Below are positions 13,047-20,112 of a stretch of 27,475 nt of DNA, piece after piece. Position 1 is the first letter of the stretch, and each line of letters begins with the position of its first letter. This DNA comes from SXXH01 sp041165735 (GTDB lineage: Bacteria > Planctomycetota > UBA1135 > GCA-002686595), in NCBI GenBank assembly GCA_046341775.1, contig JBKDQQ010000134.1:1-27475 (forward strand), read 5' to 3'. The notes beneath the pieces are model-generated. The model did not search any database. It was not told the origin of the DNA and saw nothing but the letters and a program-made list of their open reading frames with translations. A program made the position numbers and the translations under genes.

Positions 13047-14963
13047 ATGCAGACTCGATCCTTCTTCGCCGCCTTGGCGCTGGTCCTCGGCGCGACCACT
13101 TCCGCAACCGTCGCCGCGCAGGGCGTCGGCCCCGCGCCCTCGGCCGCCGACGCCGGTTCGATCTTCGGAGCCCCGCTGGTCGTCAACGGCGTGCGCGTGC
13201 CGGACGTCGAGATCCAGCGCTTCCTGATCTACGGCGCCGGTCGCTTGCAGGTCGAGATGCAGCGCGTGGCGCTGATCATCGAAGACGAACTCGCCCGTCG
13301 CGCGCAAGGCGCGGCCCTCAAGGAGATCGACTCCCAGAACGCCGCCCGCCTCGACGCCGCCGCCGAGGCCGCGGTCGCCGCGCGCGAGAAGGACAAGCCC
13401 TTCGCCGGCGCCGAGGAGCGGGCCGCCGCGCTGCGCGACGAGCGCGAGGCGCAGAAGGCCGTGCTCTACCAGACCGAGGAGGTCGTGGCCGCGTACCGCA
13501 AGTCGTACGACCGCGAGCTGTCGCTCGTGCGCGAGCAGGTGGCGCTCCCCGAGGAGGAGTTCGCCAACGAGTACCAGAAGACGATCGACGACTTCGTCAA
13601 GAGCTACCCGACGCTCAACGCCGAGGCCGAGGTGGCGCGCGCCTTCCGCACGCTCGATTGGTACCGCGAGAACCTGCGCCAGACGCTGCTCTTCGACCGC
13701 GTGTTCTTCCCGGACGATCCGGCCAACTGGCCCGAGACGACCGTCGAGGCGGTGCGCGCCGACAGCGGCGACGCCATGATCGCGGACGCGCACGACAGCT
13801 ACCGGATGCGCCGCGAGTACGCCGAGAAGACGGGCGAGCCGCTCTCGAAGGAGGACCCGATCTACACGCAGATGATGCGGCAGATCGTGCGCGACGCCTG
13901 CTTCGCGACGGTGGGCTACAAGACGGCCTTCGACGGCTTGCCGCAGGACCTGATCCTGACGGGCGACAAGGACGGCGACGGCAATCCCGAGCTGGTCGTC
14001 AAGACCGCCGACATGTGGACCAAGGTCGCGCCGACCCTGTCGGAGACCGAGATCCGCGAGGCCAAGGAGTGGTTCGCCACGACGATCGCGACGCGCGACG
14101 CCCTGCGCGCCGCGGGCGAGGGCATCCTCCTGACGCGCGACGAGGAGCAGCAGGCCGTCCGCGACCTGAAGAAGACGATGGAGGGGACCTACTTCACCAT
14201 CGACATCCTCGCCACGCAGGAGTACCTGTTCCCTTCGGCCGAGAGCTTCCAGGAGTACTGGTGCCTGCTCGAGTCGTTCAAGCGCTTCAAGAAGTCGGAG
14301 CTCGCGCGCCAGGAGAACGGCGACATCGCCAAGGTGCTGCGCGAACACCTCGACCGCGCCAACAAGGTCATGGGCCTCGGCCAGGTCGACGTCGACGTGA
14401 TGCTGGTCAGCGCCTTCGACATCCCGAACTTCAAGTGGAAGGACGACGGCTGGAACTGGGCCGAGAAGCGCGCGAAGGAGCTCAAGCAGCAGCTCGAGGA
14501 CCAGCAGCGCCGCCACGCCGCCGATCCGTCCAAGGAGAAGGATCCGGCCGTGTACTGGGACGAGCTGATCGCCGAGGTCAGCGAGTACTGGGACCCGCCC
14601 TCGCCGGAAGGCCAGGGCAAGCGCGGCTCGGACGTGTCCATGAAGAACAAGGGACGCTTCGGCCTGCGCTACAGGAACGACCTCGTGGGATTCGTCGGCG
14701 AGACGCGCTACCGCGAGTGGGTCACCGGGTTCTCGCTGACCGACTTCGTGTTCTTCGACCAGGCGGAAGGCACCATCGCCGGTCCGTTCAAGGGTCCGCA
14801 GGGCTGGTACATCACGCGCGTCAAGCGCCGCACGCCGCCTTCGCGTCCCCTGAACCTGGCCGAGCCCAAGCACGTCGAGCTCCTCACGGATGATTGGACG
14901 CGCGTGGCCTTCAACGCCTTCGGCGTGCAGTCGACGAAGAACGCCAAGATCGAAGGGCTCTGA
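13047..14963 (+). CDS. large secreted SurA/PpiC-like protein, 638 aa
   Basis: A signal peptide (MQTRSFFAALALVLGATTSATVAAQ) marks export. After it, 'GAPLVVNGVRVPDVEIQRFLI' resembles the 'vNGe.It..el...l' entry of SurA/PpiC foldases, followed by long charged helices. The C-terminal FDQAEGTIAGPFKGPQGWYITRVKRRTPPSRPL looks like the closing strands of a parvulin domain (GtI-GP-..-GwhI-kv). Between them lie about 500 residues with no recognised domain, including a second chain-like repeat of the prolyl-isomerase layout and DKDGDGNPE (about 310-318), an EF-hand-like DxDxDG calcium loop. Roughly 630 residues is long for SurA (about 430). It is probably a periplasmic chaperone-like protein; catalytic activity cannot be inferred. 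The start is fixed by the signal peptide, with no Shine-Dalgarno. Confidence 0.83.
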   Translation: MQTRSFFAALALVLGATTSATVAAQGVGPAPSAADAGSIFGAPLVVNGVRVPDVEIQRFLIYGAGRLQVEMQRVALIIEDELARRAQGAALKEIDSQNAARLDAAAEAAVAAREKDKPFAGAEERAAALRDEREAQKAVLYQTEEVVAAYRKSYDRELSLVREQVALPEEEFANEYQKTIDDFVKSYPTLNAEAEVARAFRTLDWYRENLRQTLLFDRVFFPDDPANWPETTVEAVRADSGDAMIADAHDSYRMRREYAEKTGEPLSKEDPIYTQMMRQIVRDACFATVGYKTAFDGLPQDLILTGDKDGDGNPELVVKTADMWTKVAPTLSETEIREAKEWFATTIATRDALRAAGEGILLTRDEEQQAVRDLKKTMEGTYFTIDILATQEYLFPSAESFQEYWCLLESFKRFKKSELARQENGDIAKVLREHLDRANKVMGLGQVDVDVMLVSAFDIPNFKWKDDGWNWAEKRAKELKQQLEDQQRRHAADPSKEKDPAVYWDELIAEVSEYWDPPSPEGQGKRGSDVSMKNKGRFGLRYRNDLVGFVGETRYREWVTGFSLTDFVFFDQAEGTIAGPFKGPQGWYITRVKRRTPPSRPLNLAEPKHVELLTDDWTRVAFNAFGVQSTKNAKIEGL

Positions 14964-14971
14964 TGCCCGCG

Positions 14972-14993
14972 GCGGCTCCCGTCGAGGAGCCGC
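14972..14993 (+). terminator. hairpin GCGGCTCC / GGAGCCGC after the foldase-like gene
   Basis: A perfect 8-bp stem with a 6-nt loop starts 9 nt after the stop codon. No U-tract follows, so it is either a factor-dependent terminator or a 3'-end stabilising hairpin. Confidence 0.55.
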
Positions 14994-15046
14994 GAGCGCC
15001 GGCGTCCCGCGGCTTCCACGGAGGCCGGGAGGCGCGCCGAACCACC

Positions 15047-15087
15047 GCGCGGGCCGCACGACTCCTCCAGGGGCGCGCGGCCCGCGC
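15047..15087 (+). terminator. 11-bp GC hairpin GCGCGGGCCGC / GCGGCCCGCGC
   Basis: Perfect 11-bp all-GC arms with a 19-nt loop lie midway between the foldase-like gene and the MsbA-like gene. It is the strongest hairpin seen in the window and most likely separates the two transcripts. Confidence 0.6.
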
Positions 15088-15130
15088 CCATTTGCGCGGC
15101 GCATGCTTGGCCCGCGGGCCGCGCTCAGGC

Positions 15131-15136
15131 CAGAAT
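15131..15136 (+). promoter_or_regulatory. candidate -10 box, CAGAAT, of the MsbA-like gene
   Basis: CAGAAT is followed by GCCGAGCGACG and then the ATG at 15148. The same GCCGAGCGA follows the candidate -10 of ruvC (25771), which argues for a shared near-leaderless promoter layout. No clear -35. Confidence 0.35.
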
Positions 15137-15147
15137 GCCGAGCGACG

Positions 15148-16965
15148 ATGGGTCTGGGCACTCTTTGGCGCGTGCTGGCGCCGCACATCAAGGCGCACTG
15201 GGGCTCCTTCGCCCTGCTCGTGGCCCTGGGCTGGATCTCCGCCCTGGGCCAACGCTCGGTGGTGCTGCTCGTCTACCCGGCCATCGACATCTTGTTCCCG
15301 GGCTACGCCCAGCAGGGCGCCGCGGCCCAACAGGCCTGGTGGAGCGACGCCGTGGCCACGCTCCATGGTTGGATCGTCGGTGGCGGCACGCCCATGGCTT
15401 CCTTGTGGCGCGTGGCGCTGATCGCGACCGGCGTGGGGGTGCTGGCCGCCCTGGCCCAGTACGCCTTCCTGGTGCTGTCGCGCTGGCTGGCGCTGCGCCT
15501 GGTGGTCGATCTGCGCGAGCGCATCGTCGGGCACCTGCTGGGCTTGTCGGTCTCGTACCACGGCCAGCGGCACTTCGGCGACCTCCTGTCGCGCTTGTCC
15601 TCGGACACGAGCACGACGCTGGCGATCCTCAACACCGCCGTGCGCGAGCTGGTCCAGCAGCCGCTCATGATCGTCGCCTCGCTCATGGTGGCCGCGGTGG
15701 TCGCGCCCTGGCCCACGCTGGTGGTGGTCGCCGCCATGCCGATCCTCGCCGTGCCGCTGTGGAGGCAGACGCGCCGCATCCGCCGGAGCAGCAAGCGTTC
15801 CCTCGGGCAGCTCGGGGAGAGCGTGCAACTGTTGACGCAGATCTTCTCCGGCGTGCGCACGGTCAAGGCGTACGGCGCGGAGCGTCGCGAGCGCGAGCGC
15901 TACCGCGGCGCCAGCGAAGAGTACGCGCGGCAGTCGATGCGGCTCGTGCGCGCCCAAGGAGTCGCGCAGGCCTGGACCCTGTTCGCCAGCCACGCGGGCA
16001 TCGGCCTGATGATCGTGGTCGTGGGCTGGCTGACCTTCGAAGTGGGCCAGTTCTCCGATCCCAAGGGGGTCACGACCTTCTTCCTGTCGATCGCGGCCGT
16101 GTACCAGGCCACCAAGGACCTGGTGAGGGCCCTGAACAGCACGCAGGAAGCCGCGGGCGCGGCCGATCGCATCGAGGAGCTCTTCGCGCACCAGCCCGAG
16201 GTCGTCGACCGGCCCGATGCGGCGACGATCGAAGGCCTGGGCTCGGGCATCGCCTTCGAGGGCGTCGGCTTCCGCTACGGCGCCGAGGACGGCTTCGAGC
16301 TGCGCGGCATCGACTTGCGCATCCGGCCGGGCGAGACGATCGCCTTCGTCGGCGGCTCCGGATCGGGCAAGAGCACGTTGATCGACCTGGTGGCGCGCTT
16401 CGTCGATCCCACCGCGGGCGCGATCAAGGTCGACGGCCGCGACCTGCGCGAACTGAAGCTGGCCGCGTGGACCAGGCAGTACGCGCTCGTCTCGCAGCAG
16501 CCGTTCCTCTTCCACAGCACGATCGAGGAGAACATCCGCTACGGCAAGCCCGAGGCGACGCGCGCGGAGGTCGAGCGCGCCGCGCGCCTGGCCGGCATCC
16601 ACGACTTCGTCGCCGCGCTGCCGGAGGGCTACGCCACGAACGTCGCCGACGCGGGTTCGCGCCTGTCCGGAGGACAACGCCAACGCATCACCATCGCGCG
16701 CGCCTTCCTCAAGGAGGCGCCGCTGCTCCTGCTCGACGAGGCGACCAGCGCGCTCGACAACGAGAGCGAACGCGTCGTGCAGGAGTCGCTCGAGCGCCTG
16801 ATGCAGGGCAAGACCGTGCTGGTGGTCGCGCACCGCCTGTCGACGATCCGCCGCGCCAGCCGCATCGTCGTGCTCGACGCCGGCCGCGTCGTCGAGGTCG
16901 GCACGCACGACGAGTTGCTGGCGAAGAACGGCAGCTACGCCCGGTTGCACGCCCTGGCCGGGTGA
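15148..16965 (+). CDS. MsbA-type ABC exporter (fused membrane and ATPase domains), 605 aa
   Basis: This is a half-transporter: six membrane helices in about residues 15-310 fused to an ATPase domain. The membrane half includes the coupling-region motifs LRERIVGHLLGLSVSYHGQRHFGDLLSRLSSDT and GVRTVKAYGAE typical of MsbA/ABCB exporters. The ATPase half has Walker A GGSGSGKST (about 402-410), LSGGQRQR (about 506-513), Walker B LLLLDEA, DEATSALD and the H-switch in VAHRLST. All catalytic residues are present. It should act as a homodimer in the inner membrane, flipping lipids, lipid A precursors, peptides or drugs. The start ATG at 15148 has a CAGAAT box 11 nt before it. The 3' end overlaps the convergent PAP2 gene by 31 bp; with that neighbour a lipid-related substrate is plausible but inferred. 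Confidence 0.94.
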   Translation: MGLGTLWRVLAPHIKAHWGSFALLVALGWISALGQRSVVLLVYPAIDILFPGYAQQGAAAQQAWWSDAVATLHGWIVGGGTPMASLWRVALIATGVGVLAALAQYAFLVLSRWLALRLVVDLRERIVGHLLGLSVSYHGQRHFGDLLSRLSSDTSTTLAILNTAVRELVQQPLMIVASLMVAAVVAPWPTLVVVAAMPILAVPLWRQTRRIRRSSKRSLGQLGESVQLLTQIFSGVRTVKAYGAERRERERYRGASEEYARQSMRLVRAQGVAQAWTLFASHAGIGLMIVVVGWLTFEVGQFSDPKGVTTFFLSIAAVYQATKDLVRALNSTQEAAGAADRIEELFAHQPEVVDRPDAATIEGLGSGIAFEGVGFRYGAEDGFELRGIDLRIRPGETIAFVGGSGSGKSTLIDLVARFVDPTAGAIKVDGRDLRELKLAAWTRQYALVSQQPFLFHSTIEENIRYGKPEATRAEVERAARLAGIHDFVAALPEGYATNVADAGSRLSGGQRQRITIARAFLKEAPLLLLDEATSALDNESERVVQESLERLMQGKTVLVVAHRLSTIRRASRIVVLDAGRVVEVGTHDELLAKNGSYARLHALAG

Positions 16966-17648
16966 ACCCCGAGCGCCTCGGGCAGCACGACGCGCGCGGC
17001 GAGCACGCACACCGTCCACGCCACGAGCAGCGATCCGACGACGTGCGAGGGGAAGTGCGCGCCCATGGCGCAACGCGCGAGCCCCATGGCGCCGCCGTAG
17101 GCCAGCGCGATCCCGAGCACCGCGCGGGCAAGCGCCGGATGCGAGGGACGCAGCGCCAACCAGCAGGACAGCAACGAGAAGCCGCCGGATGCGTGTCCGC
17201 TCGGGAAGCACTTGCCCGGCGACGAGCCCGCGGGCAACGGGTCCCACAGGCTGGCCCACGGTTCGGAACCCCCGTAGAGCTCCAGATCCCACGGACAATG
17301 CCGCGGCGAAACCGACTTCAGCCACCCGACCAACGCCGGCACCAGGGCCACGCACACGACCACCAGCAGCAGCGGCCTGCGCCAAGCCCGCAACGCCCTC
17401 CACCGCCACCCCCCGACCAGCAACCCCAAGGCCACCACCCCGAGCGCGATCACGGCGATCTTCATCCCCTCGTGCACCACGATCCTGAAGAACCAATGCT
17501 GCTTCGCCGGGAAGAGCCGGGTCTTGGCGTCCCAAAGCCACGAGAGGAAGGTCCGGTCCGCAGGGGACTCGTGAAGGAGGAGGATGGCGGCGACCATGGC
17601 CAGCGCGGGGAGCGCGAGCAGGCGGATGGACCAGTGGCGGTGGGGCAC
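16935..17648 (-). CDS. PAP2-family membrane phosphatase, 237 aa
   Basis: These integral membrane phosphatases remove phosphate from lipids such as undecaprenyl pyrophosphate, phosphatidate or lipid A, with the active site facing the periplasm. Hydrophobic segments are at about 8-26, 62-80, 92-110, 152-168, 174-190 and 203-222. Motif 1 is K111-SVSPRHCPW (a variant of Kx6RP), motif 2 is PSGH (149-152, in KCFPSGHASGG) and motif 3 is R192-x5-H198, followed by FPSHVV where an aspartate is usual. The catalytic histidines (152, 198) are kept. The start is taken as GTG at 17648, which directly precedes the first hydrophobic segment; the frame stays open far upstream through non-coding repeats and is not used. 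Divergent from the exporter cluster and overlapping the MsbA-like gene convergently. Confidence 0.88.
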   Translation of the reverse strand: MPHRHWSIRLLALPALAMVAAILLLHESPADRTFLSWLWDAKTRLFPAKQHWFFRIVVHEGMKIAVIALGVVALGLLVGGWRWRALRAWRRPLLLVVVCVALVPALVGWLKSVSPRHCPWDLELYGGSEPWASLWDPLPAGSSPGKCFPSGHASGGFSLLSCWLALRPSHPALARAVLGIALAYGGAMGLARCAMGAHFPSHVVGSLLVAWTVCVLAARVVLPEALGVHPARACNRA

Positions 17649-17668
17649 GGGGGAGCAGGCCAGCTTCC

Positions 17669-17698
17669 GATGCTGGCCCCGGTGATTGTGCGCAATCC
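17669..17698 (+). repeat. left arm of a 30-bp inverted repeat
   Basis: It begins GATGCTGGCCCCGGT and is followed by ATTGTGCG. It matches the reverse complement of 18140-18168 in 28 of 30 positions (one mismatch, one gap). It lies 21 nt upstream of the PAP2 start. Confidence 0.85.
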
Positions 17699-17807
17699 GA
17701 CCAGCGCGCAACGCAACTAGGGTCGGAAACGCAGGCTTCCCTGCCACGCTTGGCACCCGCCGTGCGTCTTGGGATCCACCTTGTCCGTGGCGCCGTGTGC
17801 TCCCCGT

Positions 17808-17827
17808 GGCGACGCGCGTGCGTCGCC
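17808..17827. other. stem-loop GGCGACGC / GCGTCGCC
   Basis: A perfect 8-bp stem closed by the tetraloop GCGT lies inside the non-coding block. Confidence 0.6.
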
Positions 17828-17942
17828 CAGCGGCCCTGGCGCCCTTTGGAGCGAGTCGGCACCCATCGCCGAGCGTGAGCGCAGGCCAGCGACCTTCCAC
17901 GCGCGCACGATCGACCCATGGAAACGACGTAGGCTCCTTGCT

Positions 17943-17975
17943 GGCGGGCAACCCGGTCCGCGGGTGCCTCCCGCC
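17943..17975. other. two-tier stem-loop in the non-coding block
   Basis: Outer arms GGCGGG/CCCGCC and inner arms ACCCG/CGGGT are coaxial, separated by a small asymmetric internal loop; the apical loop is 5 nt. Such a layout suggests RNA structure. Confidence 0.5.
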
Positions 17976-18139
17976 CTTCGCTGTGGATGAAGATCCCCGC
18001 TGGCGGGGCATGCGAGGGAGGTGTCGGGGGCCAGGCCTCGGGTCGGACAGCCCTGGCAGCGCGTGGACCATTCCAATGGACGCTCGCTTGGGGCCTGCAG
18101 GCAGCAACCCGGCCGGAATTCTTCGGTGGGCGCGGCGCG

Positions 18140-18168
18140 GGATTCGCACAATGACCGGGGCCAGCATC
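18140..18168 (-). repeat. right arm of the 30-bp inverted repeat
   Basis: On the plus strand it reads GGATTCGCACAATGACCG and ends GGGGCCAGCATC, 17 nt before the ATG at 18186. It is the reverse complement of the left arm with one mismatch and one gap. Confidence 0.85.
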
Positions 18169-18171
18169 CAC

Positions 18172-18177
18172 TATCCT
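18172..18177 (+). promoter_or_regulatory. candidate -10 box, TATCCT, of the first DevC-like permease
   Basis: TATCCT ends 8 nt before the ATG at 18186 (CTGCGCCG between), so the mRNA would be leaderless or nearly so. The same TATCCT plus TGCGCC occurs at about 12879. No clear -35; the inverted-repeat arm fills that position. Confidence 0.45.
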
Positions 18178-18185
18178 CTGCGCCG

Positions 18186-19340
18186 ATGTGGTTCGTGGCC
18201 CTGAAGATGCTCGTCGGCGACCGCGGTCGCTACCTAGGCATCATCCTCGGCGTCGCCTTCGCCTCCCTCCTGATCACGCAGCAGATGTCCGTCTTCACGG
18301 GCATCATGTTCCGCACCTTCAGCACCGTGACGGACGCGGGCTACCCGCAGATCTGGGTCATGGACCGCAAGGTGCAGTACATCGACGACGTCAAGCCGAT
18401 GCAGGACACCAAGCTCTACGCGGTGCGCGGCGTGGAGGGCGTCGACTGGGCCATGCCCTTCTACAAGGGCCTGCTCAAGGCGCGGCTCGCCGACGGGCGG
18501 TTCCAGACGGTGAACCTGTTCGGGCTCGACGACGCCACGCTGGTCGGAGGGCCGCCGACGATGGTCGAGGGGCGCCTCGAGGACCTGCGGCGCGCCGAGG
18601 GGGTGATCGTCGACGAGAACGGGGCGCGCGGCCGGCTTGCCAAGCCCGATCCCGGGGGCGGTCCGCCCATCCCGCTCAAGGTCGGCGACGTGCTCGAGCT
18701 CAACGACCACCGCGCGGTCGTCGTCGGCATCTGCCGCGTGGGGCGCACCTTCCAGTCCCAGCCCGTCGTCTACACGACCTACTCGCGCGCCGTGTCCTTC
18801 GCGCCGCGCGAGCGCAAGCTCCTCTCGTTCATCGTGGCGGGCGCCAAGGCCGGCGAGGCGATCGAGGAGCTGTGCGCGCGCATCGAGCGGCAGACCGGGC
18901 TGGTCGCGCTGCCGGCGAACGAGTTCAAGTGGCGTTCCGTGTACTACTACCTCAAGTACACCGGCATTCCGATCAACTTCGGCACCGCGGTGCTGCTCGG
19001 GTTCCTCGTGGGCACCGCCATCGCCGGGCAGACCTTCTACAACTTCACCGTCGACAACCTGCGCCAGTTCGCGGCGCTCAAGGCGATGGGCGCCACCGCT
19101 TGGACGCTCTTGTCGATGGTGCTCCTGCAGGCGCTGCTCGTCGGCGTCGTCGGCTACGGGCTGGGAGTCGGCGTCGCCTCCACCTTCGGCATCGTCTCTC
19201 GCAATTCGGAGCTGGCGTTCCGCCTGCAATGGCAGATCCTCGCGATCTCCGCCGTGGCGGTCGCGACGATCTCCGCGCTGGCCGCGGTGCTGTCGTTGCG
19301 CAAGGTGCTGAAGCTCGAGCCCGCCATCGTCTTCAAGTGA
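18186..19340 (+). CDS. DevC/MacB-like ABC exporter permease, copy 1, 384 aa
   Basis: This is an inner-membrane permease of the FtsX/MacB superfamily, closest in layout to DevC of the cyanobacterial DevBCA exporter. One N-terminal helix (about 13-32) is followed by a large periplasmic domain (about 35-255) and three C-terminal helices (about 262-290, 312-340, 352-372). Typical features are 'FTGIMFRTFSTVTD', QIWVMD, KPMQDTKLYAVRGVEGVDWAMPFYKG and 'NLRQFAALKAMGAT', the coupling segment contacting the ATPase. ATG at 18186 is the start. It is a paralogue of the permease at 20109, about half identical by eye. It has no ATPase of its own and precedes the tetR gene by 100 bp, so it probably shares the ATPase of the downstream operon. 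Confidence 0.9.
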   Translation: MWFVALKMLVGDRGRYLGIILGVAFASLLITQQMSVFTGIMFRTFSTVTDAGYPQIWVMDRKVQYIDDVKPMQDTKLYAVRGVEGVDWAMPFYKGLLKARLADGRFQTVNLFGLDDATLVGGPPTMVEGRLEDLRRAEGVIVDENGARGRLAKPDPGGGPPIPLKVGDVLELNDHRAVVVGICRVGRTFQSQPVVYTTYSRAVSFAPRERKLLSFIVAGAKAGEAIEELCARIERQTGLVALPANEFKWRSVYYYLKYTGIPINFGTAVLLGFLVGTAIAGQTFYNFTVDNLRQFAALKAMGATAWTLLSMVLLQALLVGVVGYGLGVGVASTFGIVSRNSELAFRLQWQILAISAVAVATISALAAVLSLRKVLKLEPAIVFK

Positions 19341-19392
19341 GCGGATCGGCGGCCGCGCGCCTCCCGCGCTGCTTACAAGGCCTACGCTGCTT

Positions 19393-19425
19393 GCTAACAG
19401 CGTTAGCATTCCTAACACTGTTAGC
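19393..19425. promoter_or_regulatory. TetR-type operator, two adjacent palindromes
   Basis: Two sites lie side by side: GCTAAC-AGC-GTTAGC (19393-19407, perfect 6-bp arms) and CTAAC-ACT-GTTAG (19412-19424, with a flanking C on each side). They are centred 18 bp apart, and the outer edges GCTAACAG and CTGTTAGC also mirror each other. TAAC-N3-GTTA cores are typical operators of TetR-family repressors. The pair starts 48 bp and ends 16 bp before the tetR ATG at 19441, so it is well placed for autorepression. It also lies between the two permeases. Confidence 0.85.
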
Positions 19426-19440
19426 CCCCGAACCACGGCC

Positions 19441-20112
19441 ATGCCCTCGACCCATGCCATTCGCCAGCGGCGGCTGGCGGCGCGCCGCGCACGCATCCTG
19501 GCCGCGGCGCGCACGCTCTTCGCGCGCCATGGCGTCGAGGGCGCGACCATGCGCAGATTGGCGGACGAGGTCGGGTGCAGCGCGCCGGTCCTGTATTCGC
19601 ACTTCGCCGACAAGGCGGACCTGCTGCGCCAACTGTGCGCCGAGGACGCGGCGGACCTGCTCCTTGCGATGCGGCGCGCCGCTCGCGCGGACGAGCCGCT
19701 GGCGCGCCTGCGCGGCATGGCGCGCGCCTACATCGAACACGCGCTGCGCCGTCCCGCCCAGTTCCAGCTCATGTTCCTGACGCCGTTCCCGCCCGAGGAG
19801 CTGCGGCGCATCTCGGCGGGCCGGACCAAGGACGATCCGGCGCTCGCGTGCTACGCGATCTTGCGCGAGTCCGTGCGGGCGGCGCTCGAGCGCCGCGCCT
19901 TGCCGCGCCGTCCGGGCGGCCCGGACGCCTTGGCCCAGGCCTTGTGGGGCGCCGCGCACGGCGTGGTCGCGCTGCACGCGATCCTCGGGGCGTCGCCCGA
20001 CGTGCCGTGGCGTCCTTCGCGCGCCGTCGCGCGCGAACTGGTCGATGCCGCGCTGGCCGGTTGGAGCGCGCGCGAGCCGCGTCGCGCGCGGACCAAGGCG
20101 AGGCGCGCGTGA
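19441..20112 (+). CDS. TetR-family repressor, 223 aa
   Basis: This is a cytosolic ligand-responsive DNA-binding dimer. The N-terminal 60 residues match the TetR_N domain: ARRARILAAARTLFARHGVEGATMRRLADEVGCSAPVLYSHFADKADLLRQL, with the helix-turn-helix at about 37-57. The helical C-terminal part (65-215), with a WHG/TetR_C-like RAYIEHALRRPAQFQLMFL, would bind a ligand that the exporter presumably removes. The twin palindrome just upstream is its likely operator. Its stop overlaps the GTG of the next permease (GTGA), so it is translationally coupled and encoded first in its own operon, as in many autoregulated efflux loci. The basic tail (RAREPRRARTKARRA) is a local oddity. Confidence 0.95.
   Translation: MPSTHAIRQRRLAARRARILAAARTLFARHGVEGATMRRLADEVGCSAPVLYSHFADKADLLRQLCAEDAADLLLAMRRAARADEPLARLRGMARAYIEHALRRPAQFQLMFLTPFPPEELRRISAGRTKDDPALACYAILRESVRAALERRALPRRPGGPDALAQALWGAAHGVVALHAILGASPDVPWRPSRAVARELVDAALAGWSAREPRRARTKARRA

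Larger units (their letters stand above)
17649..18185. other. 537-bp hairpin-rich non-coding block between divergent genes
   Basis: No credible gene is seen: open frames exist on both strands but have shifted codon usage and no neighbours. The block is bounded by an inverted repeat (17669-17698 and 18140-18168) and contains stem-loops at 17731-17744, 17808-17827 (8-bp stem, 4-nt loop), 17943-17975 (two stacked stems of 6 and 5 bp) and 17995-18008 (5-bp stem, 4-nt loop). It could be a miniature transposon-like element or a structured RNA, and it must also carry the promoters of the PAP2 and first permease genes. Confidence 0.65.

Noticed and set aside
17717..18151. A 144-residue minus-strand open frame and overlapping plus-strand frames in the 537-bp gap
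   Set aside because: No recognised domain, atypical composition, no ribosome binding site, located inside the hairpin-rich inverted-repeat block; high GC makes such frames common. They could be shadows of a repeated element.
14911..18171. Very long minus-strand frame antisense to the MsbA-like gene
   Set aside because: The plus strand carries complete Walker A, signature and Walker B motifs there; the antisense frame has no domain.
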